Below, one piece after another: positions 1 through 8,492 of a stretch of 64,000 nt of DNA. Origin of the DNA: Planctomycetota bacterium (lineage in GTDB: Bacteria > Planctomycetota > Phycisphaerae > Phycisphaerales > UBA1924); contig JANRJM010000006.1 in assembly GCA_033763975.1 (NCBI GenBank), forward strand, positions 62,001 through 126,000. The letters run 5' to 3'. Within the stretch, counting starts at the first letter, position 1. The number at the start of each line of letters is the position of its first letter. The notes beneath the pieces are model-generated. The model ran no database searches. It was given only the letters and a program-made list of their open reading frames with translations, and had not been told where the DNA came from. The position numbers were made by a program, and so were the translations under genes.

Positions 1-307
1 GCATCAGGTCGAGGTTCGTCTCCTGCTGGTGCTGCTTGAGATACAGCTTGTCCGTCCGCCCGAAGACCTTCCAATCCAGGTGGCGCAGGTCATCGCCGGG
101 CACATAGGGCCGGTGTTGCGCGAACTCCACCGAGAGCCCGCGGTAGGGCGAGCGGTGCTGCCCGCTCGAGATTCCTTCCACGATCAGCTTCGCCCGCAGC
201 TCGAACGACGACAGTCGCGCCAGCGTCTGCGGGTGCAGATACATCGACGGGTCCGCCTCGGGGGGCGGACGTTCATCGGCGGCGCGGCGGGGGTCGGGCG
301 ATGCCAT
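1..307 (-). CDS. DUF58 domain protein, 3' part cut by the window edge
   Basis: The minus-strand frame begins MASPDPRRAADERP and contains the DUF58 hallmark stretch 'SPYRGLSVEFAQHRPYVPGDD' followed by 'LDWKVFGRTDKLYLKQ'. DUF58 proteins are cytoplasmic or membrane-linked and usually partner a MoxR AAA+ ATPase and vWA proteins in chaperone-like systems; only about 102 N-terminal residues are seen here. A TAGCAT box lies 9 nt before the ATG. The window also holds a MoxR gene (51859-52914) and a BatA-like vWA gene (48717-50651), but about 50 kb away, so this copy probably belongs to a cluster that continues left of the window. Confidence 0.85.
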   Translation of the reverse strand, partial: MASPDPRRAADERPPPEADPSMYLHPQTLARLSSFELRAKLIVEGISSGQHRSPYRGLSVEFAQHRPYVPGDDLRHLDWKVFGRTDKLYLKQHQQETNLDLM

Positions 308-319
308 GCTCGTCAGATG

Positions 320-1666
320 CTATCGGTCCTGCGGGGGCGACGGTTCGGGCGCCGACGCCGGCTTTGCGTCGTCCGCCCCCGGCTGTTCCGCCGGCGCGGG
401 CGCCTCGGCCGGCCACGCCGCGGGCTCCAGGTCGGGCTGCATGAGCGCCAGCATCGCCATCGCCGTCCCGTACGCGCGGCTGCGTTCGAACACCCGGTCG
501 TTCCACGCACCGTCCTCGTCGCGCACCGCGAACAGCCGCTCGCGCACGCGCCGGCGATACTCCACGCGCTCCTCCGCGGGCAATCGCTCGACGCACTGCG
601 CCGCGTAGAAGTGCGCGAACATGAAGTAGTACGGCGCCACGGCGTACGGGCCCTGGTGCGTGCCGGGCTTGGCCCGCCGGTCTTCCAGCCACAACCAGTG
701 CGTCAGGAACGCGTCCACCGCGCCGCGCACGTCGCGCACCCGCCCGCGCCCCGCCAGCAGCAGCGTGCACTCGGCGCTCGTCATGCGTCCGACCGCGCCG
801 GGCGTCGCGTCGGCCCGGCGGGCGCGCCGATCGGCGTCGCCGCTGTAGACCACCGAGCCCGTGCCGCCCCGGGCCTTTTCCAGCACGCGCAGCGCACGAT
901 CGACCACGCCCGCGTCGATCTCCTGCCCCGCCGCCCGCGCCGCGAAGAGCGCCTGCAGCGCACGGGCCGTCATGAAGGGCGACGGCGCCGACGCTTCCTC
1001 GCGTGGCCCGCGCGCGTAGTTCCACCCGCCCGCCTGCGGGATCTCCATCGCCACGAGCGCCCGCACGTACCACGCGAGCGATTCATCGCACGCGCCGGCG
1101 TGCGCCGCCGGGATCAACTCCCGCTGCCGCAGCGTCGCCAGGCACGCGATCGCCTCGATGTACCCCCACGCGCGCACGTCGTACCCGCCCGCGTACTCGT
1201 CCGGGCTCATCAGAGCCTCCGACCTCGCCGCGCACATGAACGCCAGCGCCCGCGCCACCGCGTCCTGCCGCGCCGCCGAGGCCTGATACCCCGGCGCGAG
1301 CGCCAGCGCCTGCGCCACGATCGCCGTGCCGCCCACGCGATAGCCGATCGGGATCTCGCCCCGCACGCGGTACACGCCCTCGTAGGGCCACTCGCCCTCG
1401 CGCTCGCGCATCGCGACGAGCAGGTCCGCGCCCTTCTCAAGCGCGGCCCGCACGCCCTCGTCCGACAAGTCCGCGGGCGCCGCGGCCGCCCCCGGCTGCG
1501 CGGCCGGCTGCGCGGTAGCCCGTGCTAGGCCGAGCATGCCCGGGCTCGCCGGCGAACCCCCGCGAGGCACGCCGGAGCAGCCGGCGCCGATCACGCCCAA
1601 CGCAAGGCCAACACCCGCGAACACCATTGCGCACGCGTGTCCAAGTCGCCCGCAGACGCTCGCCAT
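320..1666 (-). CDS. Lipoprotein with prenyltransferase / squalene-oxidase-like repeats
   Basis: 448 aa. The start is the ATG preceded by a good Shine-Dalgarno (GGGAGGTG) and a TACGCT box 17 nt upstream; longer in-frame extensions are not supported. Residues 1-30 form a lipoprotein signal with lipobox GAGC. The body has repeated motifs of the alpha/alpha-toroid fold used by terpene cyclases and prenyltransferases (for example 'GGYDVRAWGYIEAIACLATL', 'GGWNYARG', 'SPFMTARALQALFAA', 'DGAWNDRVFERSRAYGTAMAM'). The DXDD motif of true squalene-hopene cyclases is not evident, so a non-enzymatic or unknown periplasmic role is likely. The C-terminal 40 residues are Pro/Ala-rich. It ends 12 bp before the DUF58 start and may form an operon with it. 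Confidence 0.75.
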   Translation of the reverse strand: MASVCGRLGHACAMVFAGVGLALGVIGAGCSGVPRGGSPASPGMLGLARATAQPAAQPGAAAAPADLSDEGVRAALEKGADLLVAMREREGEWPYEGVYRVRGEIPIGYRVGGTAIVAQALALAPGYQASAARQDAVARALAFMCAARSEALMSPDEYAGGYDVRAWGYIEAIACLATLRQRELIPAAHAGACDESLAWYVRALVAMEIPQAGGWNYARGPREEASAPSPFMTARALQALFAARAAGQEIDAGVVDRALRVLEKARGGTGSVVYSGDADRRARRADATPGAVGRMTSAECTLLLAGRGRVRDVRGAVDAFLTHWLWLEDRRAKPGTHQGPYAVAPYYFMFAHFYAAQCVERLPAEERVEYRRRVRERLFAVRDEDGAWNDRVFERSRAYGTAMAMLALMQPDLEPAAWPAEAPAPAEQPGADDAKPASAPEPSPPQDR

Positions 1667-1717
1667 GCCGCACCTCCCGGCGGAGCGTACCGCGCCCGGG
1701 CCCGCGTGCCCCGCCGC

Positions 1718-1723
1718 TACCCT
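1718..1723 (+). promoter_or_regulatory. -10 box placing transcription start at the CMD-family ATG
   Basis: TACCCT lies 6 nt before the ATG at 1730 with no Shine-Dalgarno between, as expected for a leaderless transcript. A TACGCT box on the other strand (1684-1689) serves the divergent lipoprotein gene. Confidence 0.45.
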
Positions 1724-1729
1724 GTGCGC

Positions 1730-2158
1730 ATGAGCCAGCAGCCCGCTCCCGGCACGTCCCGCTACGACGCCTTTCAGGCGTACCGCACGAAGATGAACGC
1801 CCGCATCACGGGCGACGACGCCGCCCGCGCCGCGGCGGGTGCATCGCGCCCCGACGGCTCGGTCGCGCCCGGCGGCACGCTCGTGACGAAGCGGTTTTTC
1901 TCGCTCGATCACCAGACCTACGCCGCGGGCGCACTCGATGTGAAGACCAAGGAACTGCTCGGCCTCGTCGCCTCCACGGTCCTCCGCTGCGACGACTGCA
2001 TCGCGTACCACGTCGACCAGTGCGTGAAGGTCGGCGTCACCGACGAGGAACTGTGGGAGGCCTTCGACGTCGCGCTCATCGTCGGCGGGTCGATCGTGAT
2101 CCCCCACCTCCGCCGCGGCGTGGAGTTCCTCGACCAGGCACGCCAGCCCAGAACCTAA
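1730..2158 (+). CDS. Carboxymuconolactone decarboxylase (AhpD-like) family protein
   Basis: 142 aa, single CMD domain. The redox motif is visible as C87-D-D-C90 followed by H94 ('LRCDDCIAYHVDQC'), matching the CxxC...H active site of AhpD-type alkylhydroperoxidases. 'DVKTKELLGLVAS' and 'EELWEAFDVALIVGGS' are typical helices of the family. Such proteins reduce peroxides or serve as small disulphide carriers; the actual substrate cannot be read from the sequence. The ATG at 1730 is chosen because the domain begins soon after and a TACCCT box sits 6 nt upstream. It is divergent from the prenyltransferase-like gene, with 63 bp between the starts. Confidence 0.85.
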   Translation: MSQQPAPGTSRYDAFQAYRTKMNARITGDDAARAAAGASRPDGSVAPGGTLVTKRFFSLDHQTYAAGALDVKTKELLGLVASTVLRCDDCIAYHVDQCVKVGVTDEELWEAFDVALIVGGSIVIPHLRRGVEFLDQARQPRT

Positions 2159-2171
2159 CTTCCATCGACTG

Positions 2172-2316
2172 CCACTCCGCCACTTTTCCACTCAACCACT
2201 CTGCCACTTTCCCCGCTGCCACTTTTCCACTCTGCCACTCCACCACTTACCCCGTTGCCACTCTGCCACTTTTCCACTCAACCACTCTGCCACTTTCCCC
2301 GTTGCCACTTTCCCCG
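2172..2316 (+). repeat. Octanucleotide array CCACTNNN with 7-nt spacers
   Basis: The gap before the CCA-enzyme gene is built of units of form CCACTNNN (CCACTTTT, CCACTCAA, CCACTCTG, CCACTTTC), about a dozen in a row and broken by the 7-mer CCCG(T/C)TG or CCCGGTG. A run of several units recurs within the array about 92 bp apart. The last unit runs directly into the GTG start of the next gene. Composition is much lower in G+C than the surroundings and shows no coding bias. Confidence 0.8.
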
Positions 2317-3627
2317 GTGAACCCCGCGCATCCCGACCAACCCCCGCACGCGCGCGTCGCCGCCACGTCGATCGTCCGGACGCTCCGCGACGCCGGGCAC
2401 CTCGCGTACTTCGCCGGCGGGTGCGTCCGCGATGAGCTGCTCGATCTCGCGCCCAGCGACTACGACGTCGCGACCGACGCCACGCCCGACCGCGTTTCGG
2501 CCTTGTTCCCCCGCTCGGGCGAGGTCGGCAAGTCGTTCGGCGTGGTGATCGTCCGGCTGTTCGGCGAGGTCGTCGAAGTCGCGACCTTCCGCACCGACGA
2601 CTCGTACTCCGACCGTCGCCGCCCAGACGCCGTGCGCTTCTCCACGCCCGAGGACGACGCCCAACGCCGCGACTACACCGTCAACGCGCTGTTCCTCGAC
2701 CCCTTCGGCGTGCCGATGGCGGGCATCCGCGCGCCCCGTTACGGCGGGGCGGTGATCGACTACGTCGGGGGCATGCGCGACCTCGACGCCCGCGTGCTCC
2801 GGGCCGTCGGAGACCCGCACGCACGCCTCGACGAAGACCACCTGCGGGCGTTGCGGGGTGCGCGCCTGGCGGCCCGGCTGGGGTTCGACATCGAGCCCGC
2901 CACGGCAGCGGCGATCCGCGCACACGCCTCGCAACTCGCCGGCGTCAGCCGCGAACGCATCGGCGACGAGGTCCGGCGGATCCTGCTGCACCCCACCCGC
3001 GCCCGGGGCGTGGCGCTCTTGCAGGAACTCGCGCTGGAGCCGAGCGTGCTGGAGGCGCCGCCGCAAGCCCCCGGCACGGCCCTGGCCGCCCCGACACCCG
3101 GCGCGCTCCCGCGCCTCGCGGCACTCCCACCGGATGCGTCGGTCGGGCTGTGCCTGGCGGCGTGGGCGCTCGACCGCCACGCGGACCCGTCGCGGGTCCC
3201 CAGCGCCGACCTCGTCCGCGACTGGCGCCGCGCCCTGTGCCTGAGCAACGACGAACGCGACGAAGTCGCCGACACCCTGCGCCTCCTCGCGGTGCTCCGC
3301 ACCGACTGGGACGCCATGGGTGTGGCGCCGCGCAAGCGTGCGGCGGCGTCGGCGGCGTTCGGCGGGGCGCTCACGCTCCTCGCGGTCGAGTCCCCATCGC
3401 TCGGGGCCGCCCGCCGGGCGGATCTCGCCGCCCTGGCCGCCAGTGGCATCGCCCCCCCGCCCCTGCTGGGCGGCGACGACCTGATCGCCCTGGGCGCCCG
3501 CCCGGGCCCGGCCTTCCGCGGGGTCCTGGACAGCGTCTACGACGCCCAGTTGGAAGGGCGGGTGGCGACCGCGGCCCAGGCGCGCGACCTCGCGCGGGAA
3601 CTGTTGGGCGGATCAGGCGTCTCATAG
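2317..3627 (+). CDS. CCA tRNA nucleotidyltransferase / poly(A) polymerase family
   Basis: 436 aa from a GTG start at 2317; the in-frame sequence upstream is translated repeat and is not credible protein. Class II nucleotidyltransferase motifs are intact: GG at 34-35 within 'FAGGCVRDELL', catalytic carboxylates in 'SDYDVATDA' (D48, D50), 'RRDYTVNALFLDPFG' (R117-D119), then 'DEDHLRALRGARLAARLGF' of the head/neck domain. It would add or repair the 3'-CCA of tRNAs; the single tRNA gene in the window (tRNA-Cys) has no encoded CCA, consistent with need for such an enzyme. Length and motif order fit the bacterial CCA/PAP family; CCA versus A-adding specificity cannot be separated here. The start abuts an octanucleotide repeat array, leaving no clear ribosome-binding site. 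Confidence 0.9.
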   Translation: MNPAHPDQPPHARVAATSIVRTLRDAGHLAYFAGGCVRDELLDLAPSDYDVATDATPDRVSALFPRSGEVGKSFGVVIVRLFGEVVEVATFRTDDSYSDRRRPDAVRFSTPEDDAQRRDYTVNALFLDPFGVPMAGIRAPRYGGAVIDYVGGMRDLDARVLRAVGDPHARLDEDHLRALRGARLAARLGFDIEPATAAAIRAHASQLAGVSRERIGDEVRRILLHPTRARGVALLQELALEPSVLEAPPQAPGTALAAPTPGALPRLAALPPDASVGLCLAAWALDRHADPSRVPSADLVRDWRRALCLSNDERDEVADTLRLLAVLRTDWDAMGVAPRKRAAASAAFGGALTLLAVESPSLGAARRADLAALAASGIAPPPLLGGDDLIALGARPGPAFRGVLDSVYDAQLEGRVATAAQARDLARELLGGSGVS

Positions 3628-3641
3628 GGGTCGGGCGGGTC

Positions 3642-3670
3642 TTGCCCGATGGTGCGTGTTGCGGTCTAAT
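3642..3670 (+). promoter_or_regulatory. Sigma70-like promoter for the Clp-like gene pair
   Basis: TTGCCC (3642-3647), 17-nt spacer, TCTAAT (3665-3670). The predicted start is near 3677, giving a leader of about 105 nt before the ATG at 3782. It sits in the 154-bp gap after the CCA-enzyme gene. Confidence 0.45.
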
Positions 3671-3781
3671 CTAGACGTTCGAGATTTCACGCGGGCGTTG
3701 CCGCGCGGGCCGTCCGCCCGGCGACGTCAGGATGGTTCCAATCGGCTCCTCGACACGGGCGCCGAAAAGCAGGGGTTTGCG

Positions 3782-5242
3782 ATGACTCAACTCCGAAAGA
3801 CATGGCGTAGCGTGTGGACGGCCGGCGTGCTCGGCGTTCTGGTCGGCATGGCGGCCCCGGCCATGGCCCAGCCGGGCCGGGCAACCCCCCCGGCGAAGAA
3901 GGACGAAGACCCCAACCGCTTCGCGCGGATCATCCTGCGAGCCACCAACAAGGTGCTCGAGGGCGAGATCATCTCGGAGACGACGACCACGCTGCGGTTC
4001 CGGTCGTCGATCAACGGGATCCCGTTCGAGACCGACTACCAGAAGGCCGAGATCCTGCACATCCAGCGGGGCATCCCCGCGACGGCGACGCCCTCGGACG
4101 CGCCGGCGAACGGCGAGCCCGCGGCGCCCAACGTGCCCGCGTTCGACGCGTCCGTGCCCCCGGGGACGGGCGGCCCGCGCCAGAACCTGTACTGGGTCGA
4201 CCTCGAGGGCGTTTTCGGCGAGGACATCTCGCAGACCCCGATCAGCAAGGCCATCGACGACGCGCAGCGCAACAACGCCGACGTCATCGTGCTGCACCTG
4301 AACGCGGACTTCGAGCAGAACCCGCTGGAGCCCCTGCCCAACGACGCGGCGAACTTCGACGAGATCTTCCGGGCCGAGAGCATCGTCCCGATCTTCACCG
4401 AGCAGATCCGGCGCAAGTGGGACAAGCAGCCCCGCGTGGTCTTCTGGGTCCGCCAGGCGATGGCCGGGGCCGCCCTGCTCCCGCTCATCAGCCCCGAACT
4501 CTACTTCCACAGCGAGGGACGCCTGGGCGGGCTGGGCAACCTGACGTTCATGTTCGAGGGCGTCGGCGACGACGTGGTCCGCGAGAAGCAGCGTTCGCTC
4601 CGACTCGGGCACGCCGAGGGCTGGGCGATCGCCGGCGGGTACGACCACCGCCTCGTCCGCGCCATGGCCCGTTACGAGTACGTGCTCTCCGTCCGCTTCG
4701 TGAACGGCAAGCCCGAGCTCTTCGAGGGCTACCCCTCCAACCCCGGCGAAGAACTCCTGACCGACGACGGCAAGGACGCGAACGTCGACGGCCTGCGCGA
4801 GCGCGTCTCGGGCACCGGCAACGACGTGCTCACCCTGACCGCCCGCGTCGCCAAGATCCTGGGCGTCTCCAAAGACACGGTCGACACCCGCGACGACCTG
4901 CTCGTCGCCATGGGCATCGACCGCACCTACGCCGACGTTCCCGGACGTTCCAAGCAGATCATGAAGGAATGGTCCGACGGGCTCGACCGCACCAAGCGGC
5001 GACTGCGCGACCTGCTCGAGGAGTTCGGCGAGGTCCGCATCGACGAACCGAATAACTACCAGAACCGTACCAGAGCCCGTGGCCAGCAGAAGCGCATCCT
5101 CGAGGAAATGAAGCGCCTCCTCCGCCAGTGGGGCGAGGGGCTCAGCCCGCGCTGGCTGGCCCAGAACGGCATCCCGGACGAGGCCCAGATCAACCTCCGC
5201 CTCGAGCAGATCAACATCGAGCAGCAGAAGGACCGGCGCTGA
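3782..5242 (+). CDS. Secreted ClpP/crotonase-fold-like protein, first of a tandem pair
   Basis: 486 aa. Residues 1-31 are a signal peptide (hydrophobic 'AGVLGVLVGMAAPAMA', cleavage before QPG). Residues 45-95 form a small beta domain ('VLEGEIISETTTTLRFRSS') also present in the next gene. The following part ('LYWVDLEGVFGEDISQTPISKAIDDAQRNNADVIVLHLNAD') resembles the beta-alpha start of the ClpP/crotonase superfamily used by NfeD/SppA-type membrane proteases, but no clear Ser-Lys or Ser-His-Asp set can be assigned, so activity is uncertain. The last 100 residues are charged helix. The gene has its own sigma70-like promoter and is followed after 61 bp by a paralogue and a terminator, so the two form a bicistronic unit. 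Likely periplasmic. Confidence 0.65.
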   Translation: MTQLRKTWRSVWTAGVLGVLVGMAAPAMAQPGRATPPAKKDEDPNRFARIILRATNKVLEGEIISETTTTLRFRSSINGIPFETDYQKAEILHIQRGIPATATPSDAPANGEPAAPNVPAFDASVPPGTGGPRQNLYWVDLEGVFGEDISQTPISKAIDDAQRNNADVIVLHLNADFEQNPLEPLPNDAANFDEIFRAESIVPIFTEQIRRKWDKQPRVVFWVRQAMAGAALLPLISPELYFHSEGRLGGLGNLTFMFEGVGDDVVREKQRSLRLGHAEGWAIAGGYDHRLVRAMARYEYVLSVRFVNGKPELFEGYPSNPGEELLTDDGKDANVDGLRERVSGTGNDVLTLTARVAKILGVSKDTVDTRDDLLVAMGIDRTYADVPGRSKQIMKEWSDGLDRTKRRLRDLLEEFGEVRIDEPNNYQNRTRARGQQKRILEEMKRLLRQWGEGLSPRWLAQNGIPDEAQINLRLEQINIEQQKDRR

Positions 5243-5303
5243 TCCCCCCGACCACCCCCCCACCCACGCACCCTGATCCGACCATCCCGAGGGAGAGTTC
5301 GAC

Positions 5304-6605
5304 ATGAAGAACGTGCTGCACATGACCCGGTCCCTGCTGCTCACGCTCCTGGCGGCGGCGGCGCTGCTCGTCTCCGCGACGGGCGCCTTCGCCGCCGACC
5401 GCATCACGCTCAAGGACGGGCGGACCGTCGAGGGCACCATCGTCCGCGAGGTCGAGGGGTTCGTCTGGATCCGCACCAGCGTCGGCGGCATCGAGCAGGA
5501 GAAGATGTTCACGCCCGACGAGGTCGCGACGATCGCGCGAGACGCGGCGTCGGGCCCCGCGCCCGCGGCGCCCGTCGCGGCCAAGGACGACGCCCCCAAG
5601 GCCGCCCCCCGCTCGGGCGCGCCCCGGGCCGCGATCATCACGCTCGGCTCGCGTGATTCGCGCGAGGGCGACACCATCGGCATCGACATCCAGGCCTTCG
5701 CGCTCAAGGAACTGATCCCGATGCTCGAGGACGAACTCGGCACCGACGGGACGGGCGTGGTCGTCTTCCGCATCACGAGCGGCGGCGGGCTGCTGCTCGA
5801 GATCCAGCGCCTGAGCGACGTCATCCAGGACGAGTACAAGAAGCGCTTCCGCACGGTCGCGTGGATCGACTCGGCCATCTCCGCCGCCGCCATGACCAGC
5901 CACTGCATCGAGGAGATCTACTTCACCCCGCAGGGCAACTACGGGGCGTGCACGGGCTGGTCGGGGCAGTTGTCCGCGGTGAAGGGGCGTGGCCTCGAGG
6001 AAGTTCTGTACATGATGGAGCGCATCTCGGCGCGTGGCGGGTACAACCCGCTCATCATGCGTTCGATGCAGATCCAGGTCCCGCTCTCGGCGACGATCGA
6101 CGCCAACGGCGAGGTGAAGTTCTACGCCGACTCCACCTCCGGCAACATCCTCGTGAACCGCGACAACGAGATCCTGACGTTCAACGCGAACACCGCGGCC
6201 GAGGTCAAGTTCTCGCGCGGGACCGCCTCGACGATCCAGGAACTGCAGACCCTGATGGGGTACAAGGAACTGGAGTGGGTCGGGACGCAGGAGAAGGGGT
6301 ACACCTGGCCGATCTCCCGCGCCGAGAAGTGGAACATCAACTGGCGCCGCAAGGTGAAGGAAGACGAGACGCGCACGGGCGAGTACTGGACGCGCTACCA
6401 GATGCACGTGCAGGCCGCCGCGAGCGAACCCCGCGAGACGCGCGGGCGCTTCGTCAACCAGGCGCGCGACATGCTGAACAAGATCCGCGAGGCCACCCGG
6501 CGCAACCCGAACATGGGCCTCCTCACGTTCAACGTCTTCACGCAGGAAGAGCTCGACGAGTTCTTCGAGCGTGAGGAGAAGCGCCTGCGCGACCTGATGC
6601 GCTGA
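5304..6605 (+). CDS. Secreted ClpP/crotonase-fold-like protein, second of the tandem pair
   Basis: 433 aa with signal peptide (residues 1-30, 'LLLTLLAAAALLVSATGAFA'). Residues 32-65 repeat the small beta module of the upstream gene ('ITLKDGRTVEGTIVREVEGFVWIRTS'). The Clp-like core is clearer here: 'GIDIQAFALKELIPMLEDEL', 'GVVVFRITSGGGLLLEIQRLSDVI', then 'VAWIDSAISAAAMTSHCIEEIYFTPQG', which resembles the glycine-rich oxyanion and serine segments of SppA/NfeD-type proteases (the S of 'DSAISAAAM' is at the expected place). The C-terminal 100 residues are helical and charged. A Shine-Dalgarno (GGGAGAG) precedes the ATG. The pair may act together in the periplasm; this is inference from adjacency and shared architecture. 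Confidence 0.65.
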   Translation: MKNVLHMTRSLLLTLLAAAALLVSATGAFAADRITLKDGRTVEGTIVREVEGFVWIRTSVGGIEQEKMFTPDEVATIARDAASGPAPAAPVAAKDDAPKAAPRSGAPRAAIITLGSRDSREGDTIGIDIQAFALKELIPMLEDELGTDGTGVVVFRITSGGGLLLEIQRLSDVIQDEYKKRFRTVAWIDSAISAAAMTSHCIEEIYFTPQGNYGACTGWSGQLSAVKGRGLEEVLYMMERISARGGYNPLIMRSMQIQVPLSATIDANGEVKFYADSTSGNILVNRDNEILTFNANTAAEVKFSRGTASTIQELQTLMGYKELEWVGTQEKGYTWPISRAEKWNINWRRKVKEDETRTGEYWTRYQMHVQAAASEPRETRGRFVNQARDMLNKIREATRRNPNMGLLTFNVFTQEELDEFFEREEKRLRDLMR

Positions 6606-6644
6606 GCGCCCGCCCGGGCGCACCCGCACCCCGCAACTCCTCCA

Positions 6645-6681
6645 CGCCCCGCCGGCCCCGCCCGCGGGGCGTTGTTCTTTT
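6645..6681 (+). terminator. Intrinsic terminator after the Clp-like pair
   Basis: Perfect 8-bp stem CGCCCCGC/GCGGGGCG (6645-6652 with 6664-6671) followed directly by TTGTTCTTTT. It closes the two-gene unit starting at 3782. Confidence 0.8.
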
Positions 6682-6726
6682 CGCCGGTCCGCTTCGCGGC
6701 ACGCCGGCCCCGCCGCGTCACGCCCG

Positions 6727-6732
6727 TACCAT
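6727..6732 (+). promoter_or_regulatory. -10 box for leaderless pepF-like mRNA
   Basis: TACCAT lies 6 nt before the ATG at 6739; no ribosome-binding site is present between. Confidence 0.45.
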
Positions 6733-6738
6733 CGGCCC

Positions 6739-8487
6739 ATGACGACGTTCGTGCCCGCCGAGGTCGACGCGACCACGTTCCCGCCCCTGGAGCCCCTGTT
6801 CCGCGACCTGCTCGAGCGCCCGGTGACATCGCCGGGCGCGCTCGAGGCGTGGCTGCTGGATCGGGGCGAACTGATCGCCGCGGTGGGCGAAGGGCGTTCG
6901 CGCCTGTACATCGCGATGACCTGCCGCACGGGCGAGTCGCAGACGCAGGAGGCGTTCACGCGCTACCTGGAGGACGTGGCCCCGCGACTGTCGCCGCTGT
7001 TCTTCGAGCTCGACACGCGCCTGGTCGACCTGGAGCGGGCGCACCGGCTCGACGAGGCGCGCTACGCGGTGCTGCTGCGCAACGCCCGGGCCGACGTCGC
7101 GATCTTCCGCCCGGAGAACGTCCCGCTCGTCACCGAGATCGACAAGCTCGCGCAGCAGTACGACCAGGTCTGCGGCGCGATGACGGTGGAGTTCGACGGG
7201 CAGACCCGCACGCCCTCGCAGATGGCCCGGTACCTCGAACTGCCCGAGCGCGCGACGCGTGAGCGCGCGTGGCGGAGCGTGGCGGAGCGCCGTCTGAACG
7301 ACCGCGAGCGCGTCGACGCGATCTACGACGAGCTCGTCGCGCTGCGGACGCGCGTCGCGCGCAACGCGGGGTTCGATACGTACACGCCCTACGCGTTCGC
7401 GCAGCTCCACCGCTTCGACTACGGCGTCGCCGCGTGTGAGCGCTTCCACGAGGCGGTGGAGCGCGAGATCGTCCCGCTCGTGCGCCGGCTGGAGGCGCAG
7501 CGGGCGCGGACGCTGGGGGTGCAGACGCTGCGCCCGTGGGACCTCGCGGTCGACGTCAAGGGCCGCCCGCCGCTGCGCCCGTTCGACACCGGCGCCGACC
7601 TCATCGCGCGGATGCGGACGGTGTTCCGCCGGCTGGACCCGCGCCTGGGCGAGCTGTTCGAGCGCCTGGGCGACGGGACGGAATCCGTGCGGAGCGACGC
7701 GGACGTGGGGCGTGTGCGGCTCGACCTCGACAGCCGCCCGGGCAAGGCGCCGGGCGGATACCAGTCGATGCTGCACCGCTCGCGCGTGCCGTTCATCTTC
7801 ATGAACGCGGCCGGGCTGCAGCGCGACGTGATGATCATGGCCCACGAGGCGGGGCACGCGTTCCACTCGATGCTCTGCGAGCACGAGCCGCTGGTGGAGT
7901 ACCGCGATGCGCCGATCGAGTTCGCGGAGGTCGCGAGCATGGCGATGGAGCTGCTCTCGATGCGCCACTGGGGCCCGCTGGGCCCGGGGCGCGCGTTCTA
8001 CGACGACGACGAGTCGTTCCGGCGCGCGCAGCGCGACCAACTGCAGCAGACCATCTCTCGCCTCCCGTGGATCGCGACCATCGACGCCTTCCAGCACTGG
8101 GTCTACGCGAACCCGGGGCACACGCGCGACGCGCGCACCGCGCAGTGGCTCGCGCTCGACGCGCGCTTCGGCTCCTCGGTCTCGTGGGAGGGCCTGGAGC
8201 CCGCGCGCGACGCGGCGTGGCAACGCCAGGGGCACCTGTTCTCGTACCCGTTCTACTACATCGAGTACGCCATCGCGCAGCTCGGGGCCCTGCAGCTCTG
8301 GCTCGACGCCGTCGAGAAGGACGAGGCCGACGCGATCGGACGCTACACGAGCGCGCTGGCGCTGGGGGGCAGCCGCCCGCTGCCCGAGCTGTTCGCGCGC
8401 GCGGGGCTGCCGTTCGACTTCGGGCCAGAGATCGTCTCACGGCTGGCCGAGGGCGTCGAGCGTCACCTCGAACGCCTGCCGGAGTAG
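6739..8487 (+). CDS. M3 family oligoendopeptidase (PepF-like)
   Basis: 582 aa, close to the usual 560-600 aa of oligoendopeptidase F. The zinc site is H369-E-A-G-H373 in 'MIMAHEAGHAFHSML', with a downstream glutamate in 'APIEFAEVASMAMELLS' as third ligand. N-terminal helices ('YEDVAPRLSPLFFELDTRL') and the C-terminal 'FSYPFYYIEYAIAQLGALQLW' match the family. It is a cytoplasmic metallopeptidase that cleaves short peptides. The ATG is preceded by a TACCAT box at 6 nt and no Shine-Dalgarno, so the mRNA is probably leaderless. The next gene starts 5 nt after its stop, indicating co-transcription. Confidence 0.92.
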   Translation: MTTFVPAEVDATTFPPLEPLFRDLLERPVTSPGALEAWLLDRGELIAAVGEGRSRLYIAMTCRTGESQTQEAFTRYLEDVAPRLSPLFFELDTRLVDLERAHRLDEARYAVLLRNARADVAIFRPENVPLVTEIDKLAQQYDQVCGAMTVEFDGQTRTPSQMARYLELPERATRERAWRSVAERRLNDRERVDAIYDELVALRTRVARNAGFDTYTPYAFAQLHRFDYGVAACERFHEAVEREIVPLVRRLEAQRARTLGVQTLRPWDLAVDVKGRPPLRPFDTGADLIARMRTVFRRLDPRLGELFERLGDGTESVRSDADVGRVRLDLDSRPGKAPGGYQSMLHRSRVPFIFMNAAGLQRDVMIMAHEAGHAFHSMLCEHEPLVEYRDAPIEFAEVASMAMELLSMRHWGPLGPGRAFYDDDESFRRAQRDQLQQTISRLPWIATIDAFQHWVYANPGHTRDARTAQWLALDARFGSSVSWEGLEPARDAAWQRQGHLFSYPFYYIEYAIAQLGALQLWLDAVEKDEADAIGRYTSALALGGSRPLPELFARAGLPFDFGPEIVSRLAEGVERHLERLPE

Positions 8488-8492
8488 CGCCC

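Noticed and set aside
2172-2316. CRISPR-like periodicity before the CCA-enzyme gene
   Set aside because: Units are 8 nt with no spacers of CRISPR length and no cas genes.
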